Positions 44,220-57,500 of a DNA stretch of 64,000 nt are shown in pieces. A program made the translations under genes and the position numbers. Below the pieces are notes generated by a model. That model was not told where the DNA came from. It was given only the letters and a program-made list of their open reading frames with translations, and did not search any database. Each line of letters begins with the position of its first letter. Positions within the stretch are counted from its first letter, which is position 1. Source of the DNA: Branchiostoma floridae (taxonomy: Eukaryota; Chordata; Leptocardii; Amphioxiformes; Branchiostomatidae); NCBI RefSeq assembly GCF_000003815.2, contig NC_049987.1, positions 9,872,452 through 9,936,451 on the forward strand. Direction: 5' to 3'.

Positions 44220-46870
44220 TAATGGGAAACCTTTCTGAAACCAGTTTGCAGGACTTACTATTCATACAATAAAGACATAATTGTTCTTAGATGTAGATCG
44301 ATGTAACAAAGCCTGGGGCATATTTAGGAAATTTCACCTACGCTATTTTGCCGTATATTGTTTTAATGAACTATTGAAAATTCAAGATGATTGCTGACTG
44401 ATAATAATACCACCATTGAATACCAATGGATGGTAAGCAATTATCGGATAGTCTAGACTTTTGAATAAGTCAGTATTCAAAATATGCTACTTAGATTGCC
44501 AATCCATCACAAATATAAACTTACATAAACATTCACGAATTTGTAGGCAATAACCCAACAATTTTAGTGCCGATGATACCTTTCAAGTAAATTACCTTGT
44601 TACGTCGATGAAGGCTACGCACCCAGATAATGAGATAAGCTACAAAGCAGTTACTCGAGCAACTTGAACGTTCTGACGTTTCAGATAGCATCCACCATCT
44701 TTCGCCAGTCACACTGAAAAGATCTGGTAGAAACTGGTTTTATACCCTATGTATTGATATGCAAAAGAGCTTAAGACGATTCCGGATATTGTCCAATAAA
44801 AAACAGAGGTAAGAATAGGTTAAGCTTAAGACAAGTTTGGATTGTCCGATAGGAAACAATGGTAAGACAAAGTCAAGACGAAGTTGATGCAAAAGATTTT
44901 ATAATAATAAAAAGAAGCGCTGTTAGATAACAAGAGAAAGTGAGCAATGATTGGTTTGTACAACTGTGTAGACTTTTGAATATATAAATATTTAAAAATT
45001 CCTTGCTAATTTTTTTATATTATTCACAGCTTTTTTGGCAAGGACCCAACAGCTGTTTTACCCATGATTCCTTGCATACAAATTACCCTGTACAACAGGT
45101 GCTCCTGAAATATGGTTTCTGAATAAGTCTGCATGGTGGCTTAATTGTACAGGAATGGGTTTCGGATAGTGGGATGTGATAGATCACAGCAGCTCTTAAT
45201 CCATTCTTCAATAACTCATTACGAGGGCACAATATCAATCGTAAGCTATCCTTTACACCGTGGTAGTATTGGCACAAATTCGTTATGATAGCGACTGGAA
45301 CATACTTGACAAGGACAAATGGACAGATGCGCTGTGCATGGTTCAGTCATTCTCCTTGACATCACTTGTCAGACGAGACGTTGGGATGAAATGGCAGGGC
45401 AGAGGTGACATCTGGAGTGATAACAATGCTGCGTCTCTTCAATTATAGTCAACCAGGAGTAACGCCTAATGATTCATGTTCCGACAGTACTGGACCCAGC
45501 TGGAACGGTCACGATGTGACATTGGATCACTCAATCATTGTTAAGCTGGGGTGTGTCTCCTAAAGGGTAATTGTTTAAAGGACAATTTAATCATTCGCGT
45601 AAACATTGCAAACATACATTAGCCTTGAACATTGTTTAAGAGCAAACATCATCTCGTAACGTTACCCATATTGTGTAGGTGGAAGTTCTAACGTATTTGA
45701 GGGTACTTGGTGTAAATTACAAATTTTCAATATATTCTGGTGTCATAAAATATACGATGATTTAATGTGGACACTTTCTATGCAGCGTATATGCAAGCAA
45801 CCAAACGCGTTGCCTACGCCTATAGCTGTGAGACAGAAAGTTATATATGCAACCACTAAAGTTTACCAGGCATTTCTTTTTCATAAGCTCCACTGTGATA
45901 GAGAAAGACCCTTAAGACACAAGCGCTCGCCGCGTAATTGGATCTTGTGGATCCTCACCTCAAAGCTAGGTTCACGGCTTTCCACCTTGGAGGGATTGAA
46001 GACGAAATGAATACCAAGATCCACTGCCATTTTTCTTTCAGGTGGTATTCCCTCTGAAGAGCTTTTAATTTACCTCGTGCTTAACGGATGTCTACTTAAA
46101 AGCGGAAAATGGTTTAGTTGAAGAATGGCGATGTATTTTCATTAGCCAAGTATACTCTTACGAATGCAACCAGCCTGCGGCAACGGTTTATACAGAGATG
46201 GAAACAGGATTGAAACGACTACACTTGTAGAGTAGTCATCATCAAAAAAGTGACAGGTCTATTCCTATACATCGTACCATTAGGAAAATGGGAAAATGCT
46301 CAAGAGGACCCCTGGGAAATGCATTGAATTTTGTAGCTTACATCTTGTGAATGCTTGAAACGTCATTGATGGAGCGAGTATATCTGCCTTGAAGTCACCT
46401 TTACTCTGTGATGTACCCTTGTGTCGTTCACAAATCCTGTAATGGGGTCCTTCCTTGCATCCCTGCTGCGGATATCCATTACCAATCGCCGTGTTGCAAA
46501 AAGTCATTTTGCCTTTGGCGAAGATCAAGAACCGGGAAATCTTCAAGTACCACCGAGGAAGACTTCGTGAAAGTTAGACACGGATGGCATTTCATGTCAT
46601 GTTATGATGAAAGGACCGGATTTACTGAATTCAGCTTCGTGGTGGCAAAGCATGCCATTTAGGAAGTACCATTCACGTTAAGTTACCAACGTGACCTTGA
46701 AGTGAAGGTGACGATGGCCCTTTAGTCAGTGATATGGCATGTGTTTACATAGGGGGTTATAGCCCAATTACGACGCAAATAATGATACTTATTAAAGAAG
46801 CTCCCAAATATTTTTCTCATGAAGGAGAGAACAATTCTACTATTAAAATAAAAGGACCCACATATTATCA
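44220..46870. other. Unrecognised stretch around a degraded ribozyme copy
   Basis: Apart from the fragment at 44671-44712 no feature is supported. Frames near 45260, 46280 and 46408 overlap each other on both strands and show no domain. Confidence 0.35.
44671..44712 (-). ncRNA. Degraded hammerhead-type repeat fragment
   Basis: Minus-strand CTGGCGA (44708-44702), a 19-base segment beginning AAGATGG and ending ATCT, GAAA (44682-44679) and CGTC (44678-44675) line up with the core at 18146-18187. Downstream GTTGCTCGAGTAACTGCTTT matches GTTGCTTGATGAGTACTTGC there. The invariant CUGANGA is broken to CTGGCGA and helix I does not pair, so this copy should be inactive. Confidence 0.45.
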
Positions 46871-46871
46871 A

Positions 46872-46907
46872 AGAATTGTTTAAATCAATGCTGATTTAAA
46901 CAATTCT
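46872..46907. repeat. Perfect 16-bp hairpin
   Basis: AGAATTGTTTAAATCA, loop ATGC, then its exact inverted complement. AT-rich; no known element recognised. Confidence 0.95.
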
Positions 46908-46909
46908 TC

Positions 46910-49750
46910 TATTGCCCCCAACGAAAAAGTAACTATAGATATTAGTATTTTGATTTATGTAGTATCTCAGTATAGGTATAGTCTGTTGATATGATATGAT
47001 GTCCATACTTCATGCACTTACTTACTCACTTATAATATGAGCAAGTAAAAATAACGATTTTGATGATCAAAGGTGATTGATACATTGGATTTAGATGAAT
47101 TGATGAAGTGTTTACTTAGTTAAATGACGACATGTCCCCTGCTTCAATGCAATGTGCATTTCGATGCGCTACACTACAAGATAGCATATGCCGCTGATAA
47201 TTTCTCTAGACTCTGGGTCCAAAATATGCGAAACACGTATAATATCAATGGTTATGATTTCGTCTTTCAAGTAGTGTTGGTGTCAGTCGTAGCGAACCTT
47301 AACCTTACTAGTACTTAAAGATCTTAGGTCACCAAAAACAGGTTGAATCATATATCATGGAGACGACATATATACTAGAAAAAAAAACATCCACCCACGA
47401 CTTTCATGGCGGAACATTAATCTTGCAGTTGTCTTTCGCCATAGCTACATCTAACCAAGAGCCGCAGACAATAAGTACGCGTAATATTCTTCTTAAGTTC
47501 AGTGTCTAGTCTGTGCCTCCAGCAAATTTAGCCAGACGTGGCTAAAGCAATAATCGACTCCTCATGTCTAATAGGTTTGACATTGATGTATCTGTAATGT
47601 CATCATCATTATCCATGAACTTTAGAATATCTGCCGTACTTAAATCCCACCGCAGCCAGAAGTAAGCCGGGCGCTTACAGTATCGAAGACCTTACTTAGT
47701 TCAATCATCAAGCGATAGACTTGACCTTGGTCACATATCGGCCCAACGAGTGTAATTGGTTTCATCATCGGCGAGACGAATGGAGATCACAAGGCAGAAC
47801 TAGATCCGGGAAGCAATTACACCTATGATCGATCTACGCCCAAACGTAACGCAAATCCTGCCATGGTAATGATGGCAGCCTGTTGCAGTCTCTCGCCCAT
47901 TATAGGTGTGTTTCAAACGCATTGATTGGTTGTTTCTGATAACATTTGTGGTTGTCTATTTCGGTTCAGTCTTTTGGAAGTGGGCTGATGGATGTGGCCG
48001 CGTCGTTACTTGATGATTTCCGGCTTCCGCTATGAAATTTGACCTTATCCTAACAGAACACAACGTATGCTTTCGCTTGAGCACGTTTTGAACATTTTGC
48101 CTCAGAGCACACGCACACAGCATACTGGTATGCAAAGTTGGCAAGTAGCTCATAGAATACCAAACATTTGCTGTTATTTTATGAATAATTAATCAATACG
48201 CTTTCAACCCTTCAGGCGAAGATGTACGCAAAGCCAATGTGGAGCTGTTAAGCATTATGTAAACAGCACACATGATGAGTTATGAGGCATTAGTCTTTCA
48301 GTAAGCACATCTGGAAATGAAGATAAGATGCTAACAGGATTTGGGTGATATATGTTCAACGTGTCTTTGATTAAGTAACAGCGAAATTGTTAAGTTTAAG
48401 ATCGGAACAAATTCCTTACATGAATTACTCGGCAGGCAGACAGGTATATCTCTACTTCTGAAACAGCTTGAAGCCCAGGCGAAATGTAATGTTTGAAGTG
48501 CTTTCTGCAGCACTGTGTTACAGGTCATGTATGACGGATGCATGGCTCTCCCTATGGGAGCCGTACGGAGTAATCAGAAAATGAAGCACGAAAACACGAT
48601 TAAACGTTGCCAGCAGCAGTCGAAGACTGTAAGTAGGCGTAGGGCATGGTGAAAATGTGTACAGTAGAGATATTAAATGTCATCAGTCAAACACAGCAGA
48701 TTTGACATTTGCAAGAATTGAGAATCCTGACAAATGGTTGTCAAGGATTTCAAGAATTTTAGTCTAACTTCGTGAAGTTTTGGGATACTTAGTGAATTCA
48801 CAAAAAAAAGGGCTAAAAGGTTAGACGACACGAGAATAACTGTAACTGTTTGTGTACTAGCTGTTACTGTAAATGTATTTTCAATTAAGAACAGTATTAC
48901 AGATATAATTACACCATCGCAACCTCAAATCATGTCACAAATTCACCTTTAGATGTAAGTTTCAAATCTTAAATCAGGTATTTGGACTCCTCGTACTATG
49001 CACTGCAAAATATTTGCATCGCAGATGTGTTCTTCCAAGCGTACACTTGTTCCACGGGGAAATGCAGGGAACTTCATTCTTTAAACAGCATCGCCTCACT
49101 ATTTTTATCTTGTCCGTAAGTTAACGGGCTCTCTGCATTACACTGCCTCTGTGAACGCTTCACTTTCTCCAGCTTCATCTACAATGTAGCTACATTATGA
49201 ACAATAATGAACGTTTCCTGTCTATCATTTAAAGGTAATTTCATAATTGCGCCAGCCACCAACCTCAGGTAATGTACAAGTTACAACCGGCAACAATCTG
49301 AAATATTACGTTATGTCTAAACCTTTTTGACTGATTCCACATGTTATCATATCAATTGATTTCTCGACAACATCACTTATTTGTATAATTTGCTTTGCTT
49401 GCTTTGTATTTGTGTTTTATCTTTTTTTCTTGTTCTGTTTCAGTGGCGGTGTGAGTATAAGTCTACGACTCAAGTGTGTGGCCACAATGTATAATTATTA
49501 GAAGTTTAATGTCCTGTGATACCGCTATACTGGTGATACATGTATCTTTTTGATGGTATACCGGTATGGCAACTCCACAATCACGGCTAACAGATACACT
49601 TGTCTCTGCTACAACGCAATCATACGATTATCAATCAAAACGACGTCGATTACGCGAATTAAGACCTGTTGGTGACTACAATTTACATCTCTGCTTATCA
49701 TTCGGGCACAGCTTGTATCAGCCATGTGCATTGCTAAATCAAGAATATAA
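46910..49750. other. Unrecognised stretch
   Basis: No exon or named repeat supported across about 2.8 kb. Confidence 0.4.
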
Positions 49751-49763
49751 TGGCTTGATTTAT

Positions 49764-49949
49764 CTAGTGTCTACCAGACTCCGGATCGCTGGAAAATTGT
49801 AGAAATGGAACAAATAGAGAGGAATATAACCGGCCAGGGAACAGCTCGCGATCCTGTTGCCTAGCCGGCTATATTCCTCTGGCCGGCATACTCCTCTATT
49901 TTACCATTTCTACGATTTTTTATAGCGACTCGGAGTCTGGTAGAGACTA
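49764..49949. mobile_element. hAT-like MITE with 8-bp target duplication
   Basis: Flanked by TGATTTAT (49756-49763 and 49950-49957). Ends CTAGTGTCTACCAGACTCCG and, inverted, TAGTCTCTACCAGACTCCG, with complementarity running through TTGTAGAAATGG and AATATAACCGGCCAGG almost to the centre. An 8-bp duplication and TAGTGT-type ends are typical of hAT transposons. 186 bp, noncoding. Confidence 0.9.
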
Positions 49950-50441
49950 TGATTTATCCGCGATGGCATTAGATCTAGTTGTAACGAATAGGAAGGGGGT
50001 TTTGCGATAATGTTACAGCCTGAGGAAGACAAAATATATTCTGTTGTTGCATTAACGAAACATTCCATATGCAGTCTTCATCTGTGAGGCACGTAACATA
50101 CGAAAAAGGTACGTTGGAGGAAAAGAGACGTCAGAGAATAAACGAGGTTCCAAGAAAAGTTTATTTCATACTTTGTTCCTATCATCTATTTTCCCGCGTG
50201 ACTTGTATGTTTTCTGGAGAAATAGCATCTGTTATTCATAATTCCATTAATTTTTCACGCTCATAAACTGTCAGTTGTTGGACAAAAATAGAAAGTCTGG
50301 ATATAAAGATTTATGCATCTTTGTCATTTTCTCCACAAAGGGCTCAACATATCAAGCCAATCCAGCCGGATAAGAGATGCGGTAGTCGGCGGTTTTGGAA
50401 AAGCGCCAAACTTACGAACTAGCAAACATGCGGTTTTTGTT

Positions 50442-50881
50442 AGGGGTGGGTACTGGTTACTCTCCAAGCAGAGGTTGAGTCACGTAGATATGTACTCCTC
50501 TTAAGAGCGCCGGTGTAATTTTCCCGACTACTACTATATCTATGTGACTCAACCTCTGCTTGGAGAGTAGGTACTGGTACAGATCTGAAACTTCAGGTCC
50601 AGGTACGGTCCAGGAGATCAGGTCCAGGTCCGGACCTGAACCTGGACCTGATTGTCGGTGAAAGGTTGTGATTGCGGTACTCAAAACACAAAACAATAAC
50701 CCATTTCGCTTCTAAGGATTCGGTTAAATGACTTCCCATGACGTTCTAAAATCCTATCTTCGTGTAAATAACACTTATTTCGACCAAGTTTGACTGTAGG
50801 AAGTTGTTAAAAAAAAGAAGAAAACAAGAACAAGAAAACAAACGGTTTTGTACCGTACACCGTACCGGTACTCACCCCCAG
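50442..50881. mobile_element. Outer element with GGGGTGGGTACTGGTAC ends, interrupted
   Basis: Left end GGGGTGGGTACTGGT, interrupted by the inner MITE, continues ACAG; right end read inward is GGGGTGAGTACCGGTACGG. Inside are CAGGTCCAGGT/ACCTGGACCTG mirror repeats (50614-50650). Flanking GTTTTTG and GTTTTG might be an eroded target duplication. Noncoding. Confidence 0.65.
50458..50569. mobile_element. Inner MITE, copy B of the CTCCAAGCAGAGG group
   Basis: 112 bp, flanked by GGTACTGGT (50449-50457 and 50570-50578), a 9-bp target duplication made from the outer element's terminus. Ends TACTCTCCAAGCAGAGGTTG and, inverted, TACTCTCCAAGCAGAGGTTG, extended by AGTCAC(A/G)TAGATAT. Same termini as the 12.4-kb MITE but a different interior. 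Confidence 0.9.
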
Positions 50882-50886
50882 TTTTG

Positions 50887-50945
50887 ATACTGTACGTGAG
50901 GGTAATTGTGGAAAAGGAAATGTAGAGGCATCCCCACCTTTGTAT
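50887..50945. repeat. Local direct duplication, copy 1 (mate 51525-51590)
   Basis: GATACTGTACGTGAGGGTAA then TTGTGGAAAAG and GTAGAGGCATCCCCA match the second copy about 638 bases downstream, same strand. Confidence 0.8.
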
Positions 50946-51524
50946 TTCCAAGTTTTATCAGTAATATTCAGCCAGTTGGCATGTGAGCAGAGTTGGGTTC
51001 AATGTATGCTAAATCGCATTTTTTTCAGTCGTGAATGTTTGATCTGTGTCCTTCCACATCAGTCTTGTCAAAAGTTTGCCAAAGGCAGAGGCCACCAAAC
51101 CGTTGAACACTGCGAAGGTCGGGATACTGCTGACTTGATGTATATTTCGGAGGTTTGCTCTCCAGGACGGGCTTAGTAATATGAGCTCTCAAAAAGCATT
51201 TTTTTTGTATCTTTCGCCTTCAGAAATATTCCTCGTGGCAATGGAACAGCTGGCATCATATGAAATGGATCAAACTAATGGCGGACAGTTGTCGGGAATT
51301 CCAACATACACACAAAGTCACCTGTGGCTGTACTATCTATAGCTATGTCGCTGAAAGAGTTTCTAGAGTTCATTACAGTTTGCCTTCTCAAGGGTAATCC
51401 TCACTGCCGCCACATTACTCAAATGATGCCCTGTTCAAATTTCCCGGTGATAGTTTCGCGGCGAAGCGCAAAATGACATATTATCAGCCTAACTCGCCTG
51501 ACTACGGAACCAAACGGATGTCCA

Positions 51525-51590
51525 GATACTGTACGTGAGGGTAATTGCAGAAAAGCAGAGGGAGAAAATTTAGAGGCATTCCCAACATCA
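51525..51590. repeat. Local direct duplication, copy 2
   Basis: GATACTGTACGTGAGGGTAA then TTGCAGAAAAG and TTAGAGGCATTCCCA. It differs from copy 1 by small substitutions and about ten extra bases. Confidence 0.8.
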
Positions 51591-54500
51591 CTTCAACCAC
51601 TCTAAGGGCCGTAACAGATGAGGCGTATATTGGGAACGCGCGCCTGGAATTGCAGCGGCCTTTAATTTAAATCTATACCAGACACTTTTGTCAAGGGTAA
51701 CATGAATACTGTCGAAGACGCTGCCAGGCCCTGCGATGCTTAAGGAATACATGCCTTCTGTGATGACACTATTGACAGAGCTCCTATTCGGCCCATGTTA
51801 TATTATAAGTTACATTTTAGAGTTAGACTTTAGACTTGAGTAGTCGCTTACTGTACTGGTTACAATTGTTTGTCATTTTTTCGTCACTTGCAATGAGCCC
51901 TCGGGAAAAAATGTCCAATTCGTCTTACCTAAAAAGGTAGTTTTGAACTTGGCAAGTAATCCTTTAGTGACATGTATTGGCATCTTTCAACGGAGACTTT
52001 ACAGTGGAATGTAGCAAGCTCATCCACCTGGGAATTTAGCCATCATTTCTGCAGCATAACTCGTCACCGTGAGCTTGGAAAGATTAACCTACTTCCTCGG
52101 TAGTTTCGATCACTGGCAAAAGTGCTGCAACAGGGAATTATTTTGAAGGATGTGCTAAAATCTCTCTGACATTTCCACCTCATCTCATTACATTCAGCTA
52201 TAATGGCTATGACCTGGAATTGGCTTGGGTCTTTGGAGATGTCAATCCTAGCGGAACAGAAGAATAGCTTAGTAGTGTGATTTGGTGCTGTGGGCCAGGG
52301 GCTGAAGATTCTGGTCCAAGGCCAAGGCGTTGCCATTGTTCTCATTCTTTCTGTTTCACCCATTGTAAACCCTGAGACGACGTGTATCCATTATACATCA
52401 CAATATTGCGTATAAAACAGAGCAATTTGTTTAGAATCTGCTTGCGTTGACAGGGTTGCTATTCTCGATCTGGGAGCGTACCAAATCCAATTTCGTAAGA
52501 ACCGTTCTCGTTGAATGTGCCGGATCTTTAAGGTCAGATGTCTTTGCTGACGGGGGAAAATAAGTTCGACTTTTCCAGTTTCCACATGATTGAGATGTGC
52601 TACTCCTTTTGCATAGCCTTCCCACACGACAGTATATTCTCAATAGGAATTTATTGCATGACTTATAATTAGCAAATAAATTACAACGTCTTGACGACTT
52701 CAAATACTGCGAAGACAACCTAAAGATCGCTACAATTGCTGTGGTAATCAGGTCCCTTCCCTTTCTCCATTTGCAATTTAAATGGCTGAGCTGCAATCAT
52801 GGTTATCATGAGCGTAATCGCTTGGGCCTCAAGCTAGGTTGAAGATAGGCGATGTTCACTTGTGCGAAAATTGCGGCAACAGCACCTCTACACGGTATCT
52901 GATATAGAGCAAAACGTTCCCTCGGCACGTAGTGAAAACAATACTTAATTTTTCCAGCTGATGATTTTCATAGGATAATCAATAATGTATTAGAAAAGTA
53001 AACATAGGAGATTGTTTTCACACATTCATCGTCTCTATCAGATGAATTAATATGTACCTTTAATATTTGGGATTTACAATTCGCGACAATATGGTCGGAC
53101 TTGAATTGAGTCAGATATTACGGATTTCAAGGGATGTCTATTTGCCTTGGAAGGTACATCTGAGCCGATCTTTCAGAAAATCAATCGATGGCGACGCGAG
53201 GTCGTGCACACATCAAGCTGAACTCATGCATTTTAATGATGGTTCGAAAACTGCTTAAAGCTGTATAAGTGCAACTCCTGTTGCTATATGAATAGCTTCG
53301 TTGAATGAGTCCCAAGAATAGTACATACTTTGATGTGAAGAGCTTGAAATAAGACTGACAATAGTGAAACCCACAACATACGCGAGGATATTGACCCGTA
53401 ATATAAGAGGTCGGTAAAAGGGTTCGTTGTAAAGAAGACTGTTCATCTGATCGCTTGAGGCACGCAAACCTTCCTCCGATCTCCACGGGATTTCTGTAAA
53501 GTGTTCTTTCTTGTGGCGCAATCATATGCTTCAAATCATCGAATTACAGACGATATGCGCGCTGTTATATCAACCGCCGTCATCATTTATTGGAAAACCC
53601 TTCCTTTGATCCGTAGGCCCGCAGGAGGGTTGAAGTAAAGCACGATGTCTTTTTTGCTAAGGGGCTACTCGTGCTCTTCCATTAGTTCAAAAGCTATCAG
53701 GATGGAGAGGGTCTTGACATCCAAAAGCCTGTCAAAATGTAAGGAGTAGGCATTAGTGGTTGCCAATGCTGGATCAAGAAGCACGTCTACATCCTGTGTT
53801 TGCCATTTCCCAAAGACATACTGATACAAAGAAGACAATAGTATACGTGCACATTTTGCAAAATGGTTATGAAGACTGGTAGTTATATTCTTGCAGGATA
53901 ACTAACGCACAGCAATTCTAACTTGGATACGTACCCAATGGTAAGGAATCGTTTGGAAACAGCAATTTGCTCAAACGTTATCCAAAATATATACTCATGT
54001 ACATTTCGCAAACCATAAGTAACGGCCCACTAGGGGAACTAAACCTATATCTTCTTACATCAGTCGCTATTTGCCAAAAAGCATATCCGGGATAGAAAAT
54101 ATGGAAGTTTTGACCTCCTGCTGTTTTAAGTAACGCAACCAGGGGCCCCAAACGACCTTGACCCATGTTTTCTTAAGGCCTGCCCACATACTTGATACCA
54201 TCTCAATCCATCCAAACCTTCTTGAGCTATGCTGACCACAACTTGCTGAAAACACAGACACACACAGACGCACACATTCCCGAAACGACTGGCCAATTTT
54301 TCATGGAGGTTGATATTCTCTACCAATACAGGTTCCCGGGAAACTTCTTCAGTCAGTCTTCCCTTTCATTGCCCGCATCTATCAGACTCGGTACCATTAC
54401 TCATGAAACAGAAAGCGCACGCACATTCAGGAGTTTCCTTCAGGACCATTCCCTCTGTATCATAGCCCTAAATGTGCCATTTGTATCATGACTACAACAT

Positions 54501-57500
54501 GCATAAAATATCCTTGTGATGTATATGCAATCTGGCAGACGATTAGAAGCAAATGGCACCTCTATAAATATCATCGGCTCCCACATAAAGTTTAAAGGTC
54601 AGAACTGAAGCCCATGAAATGTTACTTCACATGAGATTTTTTGGCACTGTTTTGAAGGGCTGTTGACCCCAATGAATGCCAATTATACCTTGTAATTAAT
54701 CTCAGGAACTTCTATGGCAAAGAGTAAGGACGTGATTGATTACCTTTGCGTCTGCCAATGAGGCGTATCGCTGTGGGCATAAGACCATATATCGTGTGAT
54801 ACCATGTTATATACTTCATCATTAAAGGCACGATTCTACTCGCAATAAAACTGGTATTTGGCAGGAAAGTACATTGCAGCTGTTGGTCTCATAATCCACC
54901 ATATCTTTTACACGTGACAAACAAATTTGTATCCCAACATGGGGTATGTTTGTTGAATATCAAGGCCGTCTGTAGTTCAAGTGAATACATCAAGTGTGTT
55001 AATACTCTTGTACTTAGATGATGCCTTATCTTATGTGGTTGAACTAAAGTGAGTTTAACATCATAGGTTTTTCTTACATGTTTATCAACTATATAAGACG
55101 ATATAAGATGAGAAACAGAGATCAATGGCACCAGAAGAGAAACATATACCACTGGTCCAAATTTAATATAATATAACAAGTAAATAATAAACAATGAGAA
55201 GAAGCAAATAATCGAGCGGATCAAAATCTACCTTGAACCAAGGAGCTTTTATGAACTCTGCCTTCCCAAGACCTATCCGCATGCTAATTATCAGAACAAT
55301 TCATATAGTCAAATACAAATAGTCGGAAACACTGGCAAATAGACACATAGAAAGTCAAAACAGTATCTAATATTTTCATGTCAGTAACAAGCAGGAAAAT
55401 AGAAACAAGAATGAACAATGATGAAATCGAAACAGGTGACTTCAAATAAGTTTCTTAAGGTTATTTAAGCCGTTGGTCTCAATCAACATATATACAGTAA
55501 GCAAGCCGTTATTAGCGACCGGTTGGACATAACTAAATTCAGGATAATAAGAATGCATTTTCTCAAGACTACATTCAGGAACTTCACCATTTGCTGCATT
55601 TTGTTGCTGATGGCTAGAGAAGGGCCAGCGATTGCTACGCTGCTGCCTACACTGTGGACTCATCCAAGCTATACCACCGTATTCAAGCAATAGGTTAATG
55701 ATACTCTCCAAGTAATTAAACTTCGGTAGCCAGTGGATTTCGACCAAATTGGAGAAGTAATTACTTATTACCAAAGCATACCTATACTGTTGATTATTAT
55801 CGAGTAGAGCATTAACGTTTTAACGTGAGTCTTGATTAGTGGGTGGTCATCGGAACGTTAAAGAAATGACTTCGTAAGTAGTTCTAAATGTCACTCATTC
55901 CACGTGGCCAAATGGCGACCTCATAGGATAGTTGTGTAATAGGAATGAATTAGATGGTATTAACTCCAGAATGGAAAGTAATGTGCTACTAAATACGGCA
56001 TTTATCATTGTCATCCTTTGGTGGAACGCGAATGATGACGTTCGGGTGATGACATGATTGGTGGATTTCTATAAGCTCCCTTTTCTTTGATGATACAATG
56101 GTACAGTAGTACCACATCTTTAAATATTCTTAGTGCTGCCTAAATGTACTACGAACCAGAAAAAGCAACTAGAAGGCTCAAACCAATGCCATTTTCCCGC
56201 GTGCACAAAATATATCTACTATTCCAATTTGATGAACGTAGCAGATGAAAAGATACAAAAACCGGACGTTCCGCTGCAGCACAACAACAAACCGCTAGTC
56301 CCACTCCCAAATTTTGATGTCTCATCAGACCTAATCACATAGTATATGTCATTATATTAAGAATATCAATAGTCATAGTACTTCTACATTTATAGGGTTT
56401 CATTGGCATCCTCGCAATTTTTTGATGTCCCGGCAAGACCTACCCACACAGTACATATATCATATTAAGAGTATCAATTGTCCTACATGCATAGGGTGTT
56501 CTTATAGTCTTTAGCACGGCAGAGTGCACATAGTTTTCTATTATAACACGCTCACGTCTGGTACAGTCTGATCGTCGCTCAAAGGTGATAATATCGGGCG
56601 AAAATATGCCGTCGTGCTAGAGACTATCGATCGTCGAACGATACCAGCGTAGCGTGACAAAATAGCTTTTGCCACGTCCTAAAACATTCAAAGTATTTAG
56701 ACTAAACATCCCTTCTGGATCGCTGTAGGGACAATAAGCTACTAAAGGGAATTCACTAAGAGCTAATGTGTTCATTGTTAATGATTCATGCACAATGCCT
56801 TTATGATTGCTGCATGATAATCTGTTATGCCAACGAACTATTAATAGTTTTCAATGTCATTAGCATTTTGAAATTTAAGTTAAAACATAATGAACTGTAT
56901 CTACATGTACATGCCAACGATGTTTAATGTAAAGAAATATGGCAATAAATGGCATCTGGACAAGGTAAAAGCTGTGTTGTGTTACTTTTGAGTACATATA
57001 AACTTCAGAACGATGTTATCTAAAGTTGCCCTGTGCCATATCCTTGACATTAGAGTCACTCTCCTTGGCCAACAACCCTTTCGTGGGACGTGTTTGAATT
57101 CCCAGATGTGCTGTATGAAACGTAACTTTACAACAACCATCTTCATTTCTACAGAGTGCCAGGTCAACTCAGTGGTACTCATTTTCTCCGCATCCTCCCC
57201 GAGGCGCTCATCGCTGCTAGTAACGAGGAGTCAACGCCAGCCGATTAAGTGAAACGATAGTGGAGTTCACAACCCTAGGGAGGAGCGAGTAATGATGTTC
57301 ACCATTAAGGTACCAACATTTGTCATGGTCAGCGGTGCCTTTGTAAAGAAAGACCCACGAGGCAGTCACTTGGAATGGAGTTCCAAAGTAGAACTACTCC
57401 TGGTAAAAAATGATGATATGTGAAGTCTTAGTCCTCTTCTCTTACATTACCGGAGAGCAAAAAAAAAGAGTAGTCTCTTTATGCGGAACAGCGCTGTCTG

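Noticed and set aside
52064-52796. Minus-strand frames of 99 and 121 codons as a two-exon gene
   Set aside because: No recognised domains, and no donor/acceptor pair that joins them in phase.
56926-56945. Similarity of TTAATGTAAAGAAATATGG to the miR-1 family
   Set aside because: Several mismatches including the seed region, and no flanking hairpin of precursor size.
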